Shown piece after piece: positions 34,503 through 46,244 of a stretch of 64,000 nt of DNA (its first letter is position 1; each line of letters starts with the position of its first letter). This stretch comes from Anniella stebbinsi (Eukaryota > Chordata > Lepidosauria > Squamata > Anniellidae). The position numbers and the translations under genes were made by a program. The stretch covers positions 202,224,017-202,288,016 of the forward strand of contig JARDYH010000004.1 of the NCBI GenBank assembly GCA_029215795.1, in the 5' to 3' direction. The notes under the pieces are model-generated. The model saw nothing but the letters and a program-made list of their open reading frames with translations. It did no database searches and was not told the origin of the DNA.

Positions 34503-35029
34503 GGGGTGACCATATTACACCAGCTTTAAAATCGCTCCACTGGCTGCCAATTAGTTTCCGGGCGAAGTATAAAGTGTTGGTTATTACCTTTAAAGACCTA
34601 CATGGTTTGGGTCCAGGTTACCTAAGGGATCGCCTTCTCCCATACAATCCGCCCCGCATGCTCAGATCCTCTGGGAAGAACTTACTGCAGTCGGCCAAGA
34701 CTAGGCTGACAACCGTTACCCAGAGGACCTTCTCTTCTGCCGCTCCCAGACTGTGGAATGACCTGCCGGAGGAGACTCGTCAACTTAACAGTCTTTTAGA
34801 ATTTAAGAAAGCCATAAAGACTGTTCTCTTCCGGCAGGCATATCCAGTGGAATTTTAGAATGTTTTAAGGATGTTTTTAGGATGTTTTAGGATTTTTATG
34901 CAGTTTTAATAATATGTGTCATGTTTTAATCAGTTTTATGTATTTTATCATGTTGTTGTTCCCCGCCTCGATCCAGATGGAGAGGCGGGTAAGAAATAAA
35001 TTATTATTATTATTATTATTATTATTAAC
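34503..35029 (+). mobile_element. L2-clade LINE 3' end, second subfamily (young)
   Basis: Encodes ALKSLHWLPISFRAKYKVLV, GYLRDRLLPYNPPRMLRSSG and RLWNDLPEETRQLNSLLEFK in one open frame to 34858. An AT-rich tail follows, with GATCCAGATGGAGAGGCGGG and (ATT)n (35000-35027). It is almost identical to 37286-37812 read in reverse. Confidence 0.9.
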
Positions 35030-35636
35030 CAAGCAAATTTATCCCCCATCCTTAATGTAGGGGAGTTGGGATCTGGCAAGGCAAACCCAGCAGATTTTCA
35101 AACAATAAACATATAACATGATCTAGTCAAAATTAAGCATTTTGGGGTCCCTTGGATTCCAGTGGGAGAATATTCAAGCACGTGCTAAACTCTCCCATCG
35201 AAATCCATGAGAACTGAAGAGTGCTTAACTTTTGTTGGAGAAATATGCTAAGTCTCCCCCCTCCTGTATGCTCAGTGGTATGGCCCAATAAAGAAATATT
35301 GATGCTGCTGAATATTGATAGCAACCTGAACTAGCTATACATTCCTAACTATACATTCCGAGGATGTGGTTTTGGGGTTGCACCTGGCTTTAGCAATATG
35401 CTTTATAAAGGGTTGGTAAAGGTTTCTATCAGTGGGTCGTATCAATGGTGTCAGACACTGGAACAGAAACTGCTGGCGGATAAAGGTTCCACTCCCCCTG
35501 TGCTCCCAGGGGGAGTGACTCTCCATAGCAGATGTGGGGGGTGTATGTGGGAGCTGCAGGGAGAGGGGGGAGAGAAACTCCCATTGCATGCTGGATTTAT
35601 TCCAGTTTATTTTACTTTCACCACTTGATTTCAGAC
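35030..35636. other. No recognisable feature
   Basis: Intergenic; open frames here carry no domain. Confidence 0.5.
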
Positions 35637-36126
35637 AGCAGAGGCTGGTGGCTCCAATGTCGGAGGGGCAGTGAATCTGTTCTGGGTTTCAGGCAGAATC
35701 AGGCAGAACTCTAAAGGATTAAGGTGACCATATGAAAAAGAGGACAAGGCGGTTTAACGGTTGCATAGAAAAGGAAATTTCAGCAGGTGTTATTTGTATG
35801 CATGCAGCACCAGGTGAAATTCCCTCTTCATCATAACAGTTAAAGCTGCAGGAGCCCTGCCCTCTTTTGTATCTGGTCACTCAAATATAGCTCCTGCAGC
35901 TTTAACTGTTGTGACCAAGAGGGAATTTCACCAGGTGCTGCATGCATACAATTGACACCAGTTGAAATTCCCTTTTCTATACAAGTGTTAAAGATACAGG
36001 AGCCCTGTCCTCCTTTTCATGGGGTCCCCCTATAAAGGGTACCTCTTTTAGAGTTCTGACTGGTTCTGACTGAAACCCAGAGCAGATTTACTGCTTCACT
36101 GACATTGCAGCCACCAACCTCCACTG
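35637..36126. mobile_element. Palindromic MITE, family D copy 1, split by a family A relative
   Basis: Left arm GCAGAGGCTGGTGGCTCCAA to GAACTCTAAAG and right arm CTTTTAGAGTTCTGACTGG to CCACCAACCTCCACTG are inverted repeats of about 80 bp. Between them sits the 309-bp element 35722-36030. Other family D copies are at 44245, 51061 and 62901. Confidence 0.8.
35722..36030. mobile_element. Palindromic MITE, family A variant, copy 4 (309 bp), inside family D
   Basis: Begins AGGTGACCATATGAAAAAGA and ends TCCTTTTCATGGGGTCCCCC, with TA on both sides (35720-35721, 36031-36032). The halves pair along most of their length (for example CAGCACCAGGTGAAATTCCC and its complement). The termini carry the AAAGAGGAC type rather than the AAAATCCAGG type, so it is a sister subfamily. 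Confidence 0.85.
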
Positions 36127-36617
36127 GTCTCAGAACTCTTTCCATAAAAACACACACAATATCCAGAATAGTGCCACAGAATCCTTAAATAGGAAGGTCA
36201 CATTTTCTATATATCAATTGCTGTGTAAGAAAATGGAAGTCCACAGGGACTGTGTTTATGTCCTGGGGATGGTGAAAATTATCTGCTAAGGAGAGTTTCT
36301 GTACTTAGCTCCATGTGCTTTAGTAAATTTAAGCTCCTTTAATCTTTTAATACAGTTTTGTCCTGTTTGTACTCTTGTTAATCCACTGGCATTCACAGGG
36401 CTGCCAATATTTTATCAGTTATAACAGGTGCAAGTTAAGGTATGAAGATACTAGAATTCCGAAACAGGGAAATGAAACATGAGAAGGGCAAATTGAGAAT
36501 CCAGAGAGAGATAACAAATTTGCTGAAAGATCTCAGTAATGTCAGAAAGGTATGCAGTCTGTCTCTCCTAGGCTGTGTTTGCACCCCAGGACCTCTCTTT
36601 TCATTTCTGTTTAGCTG
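36127..36617. other. No recognisable feature
   Basis: Intergenic; nothing assigned. Confidence 0.5.
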
Positions 36618-36680
36618 CTTCTTCTTCTTCTTCTTCTTCTTCTTCTTCTTCTTCTTCTTCTTCTTCTTCTTCTTCTTCTT
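36618..36680. repeat. (CTT)21 microsatellite
   Basis: Twenty-one perfect CTT units (63 bp), a homopurine/homopyrimidine tract able to form triplex structures and probably length-variable. Confidence 0.97.
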
Positions 36681-36985
36681 CATTATCTGTGTCGAGTTTC
36701 ATTAAAGATTCATGTCAAGAAGAGATAATGCAAAGAAAAGCAAATGGACCAAATAAAATAAATAAATAAACCAAAGATAAAACGCAGATAACTCAGGTGG
36801 TAATCCAAGGTATAGGTGTGCAGCTACAAGAAATCAAAGGCAATGACATTTGAGAAAACTCTCCAATCAGCAACGTACCATGTGTAAAAGATCAATAAAC
36901 CATTAACCTCTCTCAGCCAACACCCATTGCCCCCAGTCTTTTCAGTTTATAAACCTAGATGCACAAATTTGACTCATCAATAATA

Positions 36986-37158
36986 GAGTGGCCATATGAA
37001 AAGGAGGACAGGGCTCGTGTATCTTTAACATTTGTATAGAAAAGCGAATTTCAACAGGTGTCAGTTGTATGCATGCAGCACCTGGTGAAATTCCCTCTTG
37101 GTCACAACAGTTAAAACTGAAGAAGCTATACTAGAGTGACCAGATACAAAAGAGAGCA
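36986..37158. mobile_element. MITE family A variant, copy 5, half element
   Basis: GAGTGGCCATATGAAAAGGA after a TA, then the left-half sequence through GGTGAAATTCCCTCTTGGTC and the central GAGTGACCAGATACAAAAGA motif. The second half is missing. Confidence 0.7.
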
Positions 37159-37285
37159 GTTCCATAGGAAGGAGGCCACCACAATGAAGGCTCTTCTTCA
37201 GGTGGGCCCCAGTTAGGCCATATGTCCATGAGGAACCACCAGGAGCATGACCTCTGATGACCTCAGGGACTGGGCAAGTTGATAA

Positions 37286-37330
<45 letters not shown>

Positions 37331-37950
37331 TTCCTGCCCGCCTCTCCGTTTGGATTGAGGCGGGGAACAACAATATAATAAAACACATAAAACTGATTAA
37401 AACATGACACACATTATTAAAACTGCATTAAAACATCCTAAAACATCCTAAAAACATTCTAAAATTCCACTGGATATGCCCATCGGAAGAGAACAATCTT
37501 TATGGCTTTCTTAAATCCTAAAAGACTGTTAAGTTGACGAGTCTCCTCCGGCAGGTCATTCCACAGTCTGGGAGCGGCAGAAGAGAAGGTCCTCTGGGTA
37601 ACGGTTGTCAGCCTAGTCTTGGCCGACTGCAGTAAGTTCTTCCCAGAGGATCTGAGCATGCGGGGCGGATTGTATGGGAGAAGGCGATCCCTTAGGTAAC
37701 CTGGACCCAAACCATGTAGGTCTTTAAAGGTAATAACCAACACTTTATACTTCGCCCGGAAACTAATTGGCAGCCAATGGAGTGATTTTAAAGCTGGTGT
37801 AATATAGTCACCCCTAGGTGTACCGGTGACCAACCTGGCTGCCATATTTTGAACTAGTTGAAATTTCCAGACTAGGCACAGAGGTAGCCCCATGTACAGC
37901 ACATTGCAGAAGTCGAGCCTCGAAGTTACCAGCGCATGCACTGTCTCAGA
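37286..37950 (-). mobile_element. L2-clade LINE 3' end, second subfamily, inverted partner of 34503
   Basis: Minus strand: HALVTSRLDFCNVLYMGLPL, QLVQNMAARLVTGTPRGDYI, ALKSLHWLPISFRAKYKVLV and so on to RLWNDLPEETRQLNSLLGFK, stop, AT-rich tail and (ATT)n (37286-37328). Over the ~500 bp shared with 34503-35029 only scattered differences are seen. Confidence 0.9.
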
Positions 37951-38125
37951 TACTCTGATCCCCAACTGTTTAGGGCTACTAACATTTTAAACCTGGCCTG
38001 GTAGCAAATAGGCAGCCAGTGCAGTTTCCTCAGCAAAGGAGTTGCATGCTGAAAAGGAGCGGATCCTGACAACAGCTGAGCTGCTGCCTTTTGCACTAGC
38101 TCCAGCTTCCACACATAAGTCCCAG
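37951..38125 (-). mobile_element. L2-clade LINE fragment, older subfamily
   Basis: Minus strand reads WKLELVQKAAAQLLSGSAPF, then LRKLHWLPICYQARFKMLV. It matches the subfamily at 12975-13640 rather than the adjoining element, so the join at about 37950 is between two insertions. Confidence 0.7.
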
Positions 38126-40724
38126 AGGCATTCTGGGAAAATTAAGACGGTGACTGCTACAACTACTTTGCCTAGTGTTTCTCATCAGAGCACCAGGCTG
38201 CCCTCTGCTTCCTGTCTGCAGTGCTGGCCACCCCTCTGATGCCTCGTCACTTCACTGGGAGGAACACCAGAGCAATGTTTACCCAGGACTCCTTCAAACA
38301 TAGTGCTGGCTTGGTCTGACATAGCTACCCCTGTGGAAATGGGAAATGCAGCTTCTTAGACTTAAGCTGTTTATTCATTATTCCTGTGCATTTTGACCAC
38401 CTCTGTGTATTTTTTATGCCCCCTCTTACAAATATGGAAAGTCTTCCGAAAATAGTTCCTTCCATGTCGAATTATTATTAACGTCTTCCACAGTTTGCTT
38501 TCATTTTAATTGAAAATGTTTTGTTATCACAAATCCATGAAATGGGACAGTTTTCAACACTGGATGTGCGTTTGTGTGCTTTTAATAGCTTGAATTTAAC
38601 CCAAGTCGGCAACATGTCAGAAACTGGGATTTGGAAAGCAAGGCCTTCCACTTTTACATCTATTAGAAACATTTGAACTATATATCTTTGAACTGACTTT
38701 TTAAAGGCTGAGGTTTAGAACTAGGTGCAAGGAGATCTATCTCCACTGAAGTTAATGAAGTGATATCAGCTTCCACCAGCTGATGATTTGGCCACAAGCA
38801 TTGTTATTGCGTGCCTTTGGTAAGCCACTAGGAATTCAGTGTTGTGCCTCAAACAGGCTCCAAATTGGCAGATGGAGTTGTAGCCTCATTTTTAGTAAAA
38901 CAGACGAGTTTTTGGTACATTCAGCCAATCATTTGGATGACCGCCATGGCCAACTTCCACTGGGCGTCTGCCTCCAAACTGTGCCAATTCTAATTCTGCA
39001 GCACAGCAGTCAAAATTAGGAAGCTTACACTGTGCATCAGGCAGCAAATGGTCTCTTGAAATGCACTGAGAAAAGCTTTATGTTCAAGGGAAACCATGCA
39101 ATGTAACAGGTCATGGTCATTTTACAGGTGTATTATCCCTCTGTCGTGCTGTACTAGCACTTCTGTTATCAGATTAAAGTGATGTTAACTGTTCAGGGAA
39201 GGGCTATGAAATCTAGATGCTCATATAACAGCAGTAAATGAGACATAGCAATAGATAAGAAATCCTTCACAAATGGCAGTTTTATGCATTTTGGATGCAC
39301 TCCAAACTGTACACATAAATATTCGTCTCTTGGGCTGTCTTGCTTGATTCAGATGTTCAGGTTCCTGTGCTCCTGAAGAAGAAAATGAAGCATCTGACCT
39401 CAGTCAAATAATTCCATTAGACCAGTGCTTCCCAAACCTTTTATCTGACTATTAATCTGCATTTCCATCTTGGCCTTGGTTTCCAAATCCTCTTCTGCAT
39501 GCCACCCTCTAAGGAATGGCAGCATTGCCATGGTTTCATATACAACTAAAAGGAAGGTCTACAAAATGGCCGGCCATTTCTGCGTCATCTGTTTGCTGTT
39601 TGCTGCTTTTCCATGGTCTGGGAGCATTGCCTGAGTGTTGCCAGATTGATCTTGACTGCAGGGGAGCATCCAGAAGTGACAACGTGATATAGGCATGGGA
39701 GCCAGAAACTGTGGGATGCCTCAGCAGGGAACATCCAATGTCATTTGCACCAATCGCATTCCACATGGCATTACAACTGCAATTCATGCCAGTTCCAGGT
39801 ATTGGATGGCTGTCAGGCAAGATGCCCTCATTGGCCCCCTCTTGGAAAAGACCCACCTCCTCCTCCTCACCGCCACTGTCACTACTGCCCATTCACTTCT
39901 CCTCTCAGTCTAAGCTGTTTAACTATCCAGAGACCACAAGGTCACTGTTTGCAGATTTGGAGGTGGCAGGTGCCAAAAGCAAGGAAGAGGAGAAGGGAGG
40001 GGGCAGCATTCAGCAGCGAGCCCCCTGCAGGGGGATGTCCATCAGCAGCTGCCCGATGATGTTGACGCCTAACACCAATGAGTGCAATATTGGTGGCATG
40101 GGGGTGGGCAGGATTGTGTAGTCATATAGTGCTTTGAGAGATGGGGGAGTAACATATCCTCACCACACAAATACATCTTTGAGCAAATATTGCAACACTT
40201 TGTTCAACAAACAAAAGACAAAAGTGCTTTTATTGCACACACTAAAACTCGGATCTCGACGAAACCTGAACCGAGGTCAAGAATTTTGAAAAATGTGGCA
40301 TATACTAATACTGAGGACAGACACTCATTGTTTGGGGTTTTTTAAGCTGACAGTAGTTCTGAGAGATGCATCGCTCCCCAGGAGTAGACAGATTTCTTTT
40401 ATTCCACTGTCACTTCTGGTTAAACAGGTTTGCCAGTCTTGGAAATGACACAAAACCCAGGGAAATCAGTTTGACTGAAAGTGGCCTGAGTTCAGGGCTG
40501 TTCAGATGCTGCCCCCACCATGTGTATACTTGATACAAGGATGGGTACATGCCTGCTCACCTCACCCACAACATAAAAGTATTCTTGCCCAGCTCAGCCT
40601 TCTGATACTGCAAAGTTCCTTCTGGCTTGGAGACCTTACGTGTATACATTTTTTTAATTTAAAAAATGCAACAGGCATCCTCCTGTAAACATGTGAAGAC
40701 TGCAATTGGGGACAGATTCTAGTC
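38126..40724. other. No recognisable feature
   Basis: 2.6 kb of intergenic DNA. 39423 onward (CCAGTGCTTCCCAAACCTTT) resembles the terminus of a Charlie-type hAT element but is too short to call. Open frames near 39536-40121 overlap on both strands and have no domain or splice context. Confidence 0.45.
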
Positions 40725-40922
40725 CTGGATGAAATTTCTGGAGGAAAAGGCTATCAATGTCTATGAATCCTGATGGCTATATGCTACCTCCAGTATCAGA
40801 GGCACTATGTTTATGTACTCCAGTGCTGGGGAACATGGGCAGCTCATTGGACACTGTGTAAACATAATGCTGGACTAGATGGACCCTTTGTCTGATCAAG
40901 CATGGCTCTTCTTACATTCTTG
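40725..40922 (+). mobile_element. CR1 LINE 3' end
   Basis: TGGAGGAAAAGGCTATCAAT, GCTACCTCCAGTATCAGAGG, ATGCTGGACTAGATGGACCC and TGGCTCTTCTTACATTCTT are in the expected order. Confidence 0.8.
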
Positions 40923-41160
40923 CAGTATGTCTCCAACTTCATGCAGTGCATGCTGTCCCCATAGTGTAGTGCATGAACTGACTTAGCCAGCACAGGCAGA
41001 ACTTCTCTTCTCAGAACCATCCAGCTCCCCACTGTTATCTCCAATCTGAGATTGGAAATAACAGGTGGGATTTTTCCAGGTGGGATTTTTCCAGGGGTTA
41101 GGGCTTAGAGGCCAGGTTAGACTCACAGCCTAGAGGTTCCCCCAATTCCTGACCTAAAAG

Positions 41161-41710
41161 TAGGGCTGTGCAGCCCCTCCCCCCAATCCGAATCTAGATC
41201 CAGATCTGGGTGATCTGATTCAAACTGGATCGGACCTCCCTGTATCTGCTTCAGAACCAGATCTGGAGACCCTCCTTTTCCCCATAGACTTGCAAGTCTA
41301 TGGGGAAAAGGACTCACTACCCTCCCTCCACTCTCCACTCACCCACTGCCGTCCGCTGCCATCCACTGTACTGAGAACCAGGCCTCACGGCCTGGTTTCT
41401 CAGTACAGCGGATGGCAGCAGACAGCGGCGGGTGAGTGGAGAGAGGAGGGAGAGTGGGGAAATGGCAGTGAGTCCAATGGACTTACCGCCAGCCTTGCAG
41501 GTCCCTGGGTGCCGGCTGCACAGCCGGCACCCAGGAACCTGGAAGGCCAATGGGCCCAGATCTCCCGATCAATCTGAATTAATCCAGAATGGGCCCGATC
41601 CGCTCCAGAACGATCTGGACCTCCCCCAACCCGGTTTGGAACCAGATCCAGGAGGTCCAGATTGGCCCAATCCACTCCAGATTCGGGATCCGGATCTGTT
41701 CACAGCCCTA
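41161..41710. mobile_element. Multi-palindrome element, family F copy 1 (550 bp)
   Basis: Ends TAGGGCTGTGCAG and TGTTCACAGCCCTA are terminal inverted repeats. Inside are three separate strong palindromes: 41274-41311 (38 bp, perfect), about 41318-41460 (centre GCCTCACGGC) and 41505-41540 (arms of 15 bp, 2-bp loop). Between them GATCTG/GATCC motifs recur. No protein coding. Relatives start at 48661 and 63183. Confidence 0.7.
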
Positions 41711-42314
41711 ACTAAAAGACTTAGAAGCTATCCCACTTAGCTCTCATATGCATGTAGCACCATTCTCTGCACAGAACATGGTGTTCTTTTTTTTATGGCC
41801 CAATCCTGCAATTAAACAGCCTCTTACAGGGTTTTTTTTAGTCAACTGATTGCATATAATTCTCTAGTGACATTTTAAAATAATATACGGTAATAGCTTT
41901 CATCGGTACATGAGTTGGCAGATGTAAGTGGACTTGGATCCAACAGCGAAGTTGTAGTTAAGTGTTGCCAAAAAGATTACAGACAAATTCCATCAAAGTT
42001 CATGAAGCCTCCATCTGATCTGGAATTTAAAGAGGGTCATAAATTCTGATAAGGAGGTGAAATTTATTGTTCTCTGTAAAGTGCAAATCATGTCCATAAT
42101 TTAATAGATTAGCTGATAAGATAACAGAAAAGGAATCACGACATTGTCCTGAATTGAAAATGCTCTGAAGAAGAGGTAGACAAGAAAAAGAGTCTATGGG
42201 GCAGTTGTTCAGATTTCTGAGGATTCCAGATTTCATTGAAAGTTGTCAGCTGGAGACAGATTATAATTTGCAAAGAGAGCTGAAAGTTGTATAATAAAGA
42301 CATTCTCCATATAA
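41711..42314. other. No recognisable feature
   Basis: Intergenic; nothing assigned. Confidence 0.5.
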
Positions 42315-42316
42315 AC

Positions 42317-42694
42317 CAGGGGTGGGCAAGGCATGTCCTATAGGTCGGATGAGCTCCCCCACCCACCCAGGGGGTGGTCTTTGTCACCACTTTGCCCCCG
42401 CTGCTCGAATTTTTTTCTTTTAGTTGGCGAAAAATCCCTTCTTAAAAAATGATTTTTATGTGGGGAAAAAAAATCACGGATTGCTGCTCAAATTTGGCGG
42501 GAAACTGTTATGGAGGCCAACATTGGAAAACAAGCTAAATCCAACCAGTCTAAGCCTCTGCAGAGGAGACTATGATATAAGAGTGACTTCCATAATTCTT
42601 AGTAGGATGGGGTGGCGCTGGGAGGAGTGCAGCCCATGGCAGGTCTGGGGAGGAATTGGCACCTGGATGGGCTGAAATTGCCCACCCTTGACAT
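42317..42694. mobile_element. hAT-like non-autonomous element, family J (about 378 bp)
   Basis: Terminal repeats CAGGGGTGGGCAAGGC and AATTGCCCACCCTTG. The flanks ATATAAAC and ACATATAC agree at most positions, compatible with a decayed 8-bp hAT duplication. A truncated copy is at 10434. Confidence 0.6.
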
Positions 42695-42873
42695 ATACTA
42701 TCAAGAATCCTGAGCCTACCAAGACCGATGTTTTAGCTTCCCAGATAATGGCTGGAATGGCAGCTGCTGTTTACACCCTATCCTACAACCCTTTGAATAT
42801 ACAAAGCAGTCCTGAAGGAAAGGTGTCAGCCTCTTCCTTGACCATTCTTATCTTCCTATGGTAAACTCCAGTG

Positions 42874-43250
42874 TAGGGATGTGCAGATCAGCAAAACAAG
42901 AGCTCATCAAAGTTCTCCAAATTCCATCTCAAAGCTCCTTCTGACTCATGCCCATATCAGATTGCAAGTTGTGGTTTGCACAAATGTTTGTGCATATTTC
43001 AGTGTTCCTTGCCCCACTGGTACATCAATTGTGTGCATTTTTGCATTTTTCTCCCACTGATCAAAGCACATGTGTGTGCCTTTTTCAAACATGTACACTT
43101 TTTCATGCACTTTTTTCAAGGTTACGCATTTTAATGCATTTTCTTTGGTACACGAATCATATCGTAAGATCGATAATGTACCACAGATTGGGTTTGAGTC
43201 CATGTTCAAGCCTGGGAGTTGTGAACTTCATAAAATCTGGTCTAAAATGA
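42874..43250 (+). repeat. Element related to family F (probable)
   Basis: Starts TAGGGATGTGCAGATCAGC; has TTTGCACAAATGTTTGTGCA and several TTTGCATTTTT units like the minus-strand segment at 17740. The right end is uncertain. Confidence 0.4.
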
Positions 43251-43321
43251 ACTGGAACAAATTTCTCATATGTCCCTACTTCAACACTGATTGCCCTTTT
43301 CCTTGGGCATCTCCTGTGTAC

Positions 43322-43793
43322 ATAATCATAGAATCATAGGATAGTGGAGTTGGAAGGGGCCTATAAGGCCATCAAGTCCAACCCCCTGCTCAGTGCAGGA
43401 ATCCACCTTAAATCATCCCTGACAGATGGTTGTCCAGCTGCATCTTGAATGCCTCTAGTATGGGAGAGCCCACGACCTCCCTAGGTAATTGGTCCCATTG
43501 TCATCCTGTTCTAACAGTCAGGATGTTTTTCCTGATGTCCAGCCAGAATCTGGCTTCCTGCATCTTGAGCCCATTATTCCATGTCCTGCACTCTGGGATG
43601 ATTGAGAAGAGATCCTGGCTCTCCTCTGTGTGACAGCCTTTCAAGTTCTTGAAGAGTGCTGTCATGTCTCCAACCCCCCTTCTCTTCTCAAGGCTAAACA
43701 TGCCCAGTTCTTTCAGTCTCTCCTCATAGAGCTTTGTTTCCAGACCCCTGATCATCCTCATTGCCCACCTCTGAACCCCCACTGGGGAAGATC
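43322..43793 (-). mobile_element. CR1 LINE 3' end with C-terminal coding remnant
   Basis: Minus strand encodes QRWAMRMIRGLETKLYEERL, KELGMFSLEKRRGVGDMTAL and LKMQEARFWLDIRKNILTVR, the C-terminal end of CR1 ORF2, followed by the non-coding tail ending in AGAATCATAGGATAG-type repeats. A stop interrupts the frame at its 3' end. Confidence 0.9.
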
Positions 43794-44244
43794 AACCCTA
43801 TCAAACAAATAAAGCACAACACAATGTCCAGGTTGAGTTGTTTCTCTTTTCATCTTTGACCAACTCAAGACACTTAATTGATTGCCACAGGGACCATGAT
43901 GTAAGGCTAAAGCTCTCCTAGATTACTCAGCAGACATTGAAGTTAAACCAGCATTTTGGTTTTAGTTTTTGTTTCTCCATTTCATTGTGAACACTCATTA
44001 CAGTCCTTTACTACCTTGCTTTTATCTTTACCTTAATGAACTTTATTCAGCTCAGTGACTGGGCTCCATCTGATTCCTATTGACACCTTCAAGGGGTGGT
44101 TTGTTCCCCTCATGCTGCCTAGGCTGTTTGGGCTATGATTTGTTTTAGTAAGTCACTGAGGGAGGGAAGAGAAGGCCAGTAAAGACTGGGAGGACAGCAG
44201 GCTGTCTTTCTACTCCCATGTAAACATGCTGATAGCGAAAGGAA
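43794..44244. other. No recognisable feature
   Basis: Intergenic; nothing assigned. Confidence 0.5.
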
Positions 44245-44431
44245 ACAGAGGAGTCTGGTGGCTCTGATGTCAGTGGGCAGTGACTCCACTCTGAGTTTCA
44301 GCCAGAACTCTAAAGGAACTATCCAAGGTGCAAAACATCTTGGATAGCTCTTTTAGAGTTCTAACTGGTTCTGACTGAGACCTGCCGCAGATTCACTGCC
44401 TCACTGACAGCAGAGCCATCAGCCTCCACTG
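44245..44431. mobile_element. Palindromic MITE, family D copy 2 (about 187 bp), uninterrupted
   Basis: ACAGAGGAGTCTGGTGGCTC to GCCATCAGCCTCCACTG, with TCAGCCAGAACTCTAAAGGA and TTTTAGAGTTCTAACTGGTT as inner arms. This shows the family D structure without an insertion. Confidence 0.78.
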
Positions 44432-45844
44432 AAACAAAGATTGTTCACCTCAGCTTGGGTTATCTAGGAGCGGTGGTGACAAAGAAGAGAGAGAGAGCAC
44501 TGGGAGGGGCATGTGCAGTGAGCTAACCTGGAGGCTGCCACTGGGCTGGCTGTCCGCCATCTTGTCATACGCACCCATTTCTTTTGCCCTAATGGAAAAG
44601 GAAAGTATGTTTTGTGTATAAAACATGCTGAATAGGAACACCAAGATGTTCTGCTGCTCCTAATGAAAATGCTTTCAGCACCAAATGATGCAGAAGGTGG
44701 CATTTCATATGTTTTGCATTTAGCCAGTCTGCTGAAATGTGAAGGACATATTATCCAAAACATATGACAAAACAATGCCATGGAAAATTAAAGATTGTTT
44801 ATTTGGCAAGCACAGCTTTAATTCACTTTGTAAGTATACATTGACCCATCCCTGCTTTCCTGTGGTGCTACCTCAAATGCCTGCAGTGCGTGAGAAGGCC
44901 TGCTGTGCCAAAAAATTCTCCCATTTTTTTTTATTTGTTTACCATTCTCATTCAATTTGATAGAAAAGAAATTGCTTTCAGAGAAATTCTCATGGGTTGG
45001 GTTTGGGTTTCATGTGCATACCTTACTTGGGCGGTGGCTGAGGAGTGTGCATAAGTATCCTGTTTTTCATCATACAATCCTCTCTCCGGCAACCCGTAGC
45101 TTCCCTGGTTTTCCACACTTAATTAAAGCCCAGGGGAAGATATCATGAGGTAATTCCTCCCACAGGGCTTTTTAACATCAAGAAGTGCAGGCAGCTTGGG
45201 AGGCTGCAGGGCAATGGAGAGGTGCATAAAAGAAAGTAACACACACAAAGCCCCCTCAGCCCCCTCACCGTCATTACATGAGCTCAAAAATGCCACCGAA
45301 ATAAATGAGAAAACTCCCTGAGAATGAGGCAGAACAGTGGAAGATTTTGGCTGAGCACTAGCTCCACCTTTCCACTGGAGCTAGGCACAACACTGCCCCC
45401 CCCACCTACATTGTGGAGGATGCAAATTGGGGGGGCAGCCTGCCAACACAGTTGATGCTGTTGCCACTTGCAGTGGCAGCACCCAAAACACCAAAAGCCC
45501 TGACAAAAAGAAAGAAGAAAGAAAGAAAGAAAGAAAGAAAGGGTGCTACACGCCATATTAATTGTGAGCCCTACCTGTGAGAAACTGTTGAGAATTTCTC
45601 TTCCCCCTGAAGTAATTCAGTGAAATTGTCCCCCTGATTTCTCTGCCCAAAAATAGGGTGGAGAACTTCAAGAGTTCATTTGGGCACAGCACTCGTGTGA
45701 ACTATCACAATCAATTCCACAGAGCTTTCCCATCTGGTCAGTTACTCACTGGGATGGACACCATTTGGGGAGTAGGAAAGACCCATGCAAATGACCCTAA
45801 CTCATCTGGTTGCAATATTTGCATGATGAAGAAATGAGTTTCCC

Positions 45845-45882
<38 letters not shown>

Positions 45883-46244
45883 GTGTGTGTGTGGGGGGGG
45901 GGTTTCTAATCAACAGGGAGATTAGTTATTTCATCATATGATGCTGAAACTGATCTGGATAAACTATCATATATTATAAAGAGCAGAAGGCCAGCCTGCA
46001 GGGTGGGTGAGGATGTCATGTTATACAACTCACAAGATGGAGTTGCCTCCCTCCCTCATCAGTATCAGTGGTGGTTCTGCTCCCGGATCAGAACAGGAGC
46101 GGACTAGATAATAAAGTCCAGGCTGGGAACACAGTTCTTCATGATTCTGATATATGGCTGCATGATTGCTAACTGAAGAACACAGTTCACTGTTTACTCT
46201 TGGAATTGTGCGTATTCTTTTGCAATTTGTTTTTCCAAAGCTAT
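44432..46244. other. Intergenic with simple repeats only
   Basis: (GAAA)n at 45505-45541; (CT)n at 45847-45880 running into (GT)n and a G run (to 45902). No exon recognised. Confidence 0.5.

Noticed and set aside
36435..36769. Open frames of poly-Lys, poly-Phe or poly-Ser
   Set aside because: They are translations of the (CTT)21 microsatellite in different frames.
39536..40121. Overlapping open frames on both strands as a possible unknown gene
   Set aside because: Mutually overlapping frames, no domain, no splice sites or conserved motif, and composition typical of intergenic DNA.
41161..41710. Palindrome chain as a microRNA or structured RNA cluster
   Set aside because: The transposon-like terminal repeats and related copies at 48661 and 63183 favour a mobile element; nothing in the sequence shows transcription.
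43501..43782. EERLKELGMFSLEKRR open frame as a host protein
   Set aside because: It is the C-terminal end of CR1 ORF2 followed by the CR1 3' UTR on the same strand.
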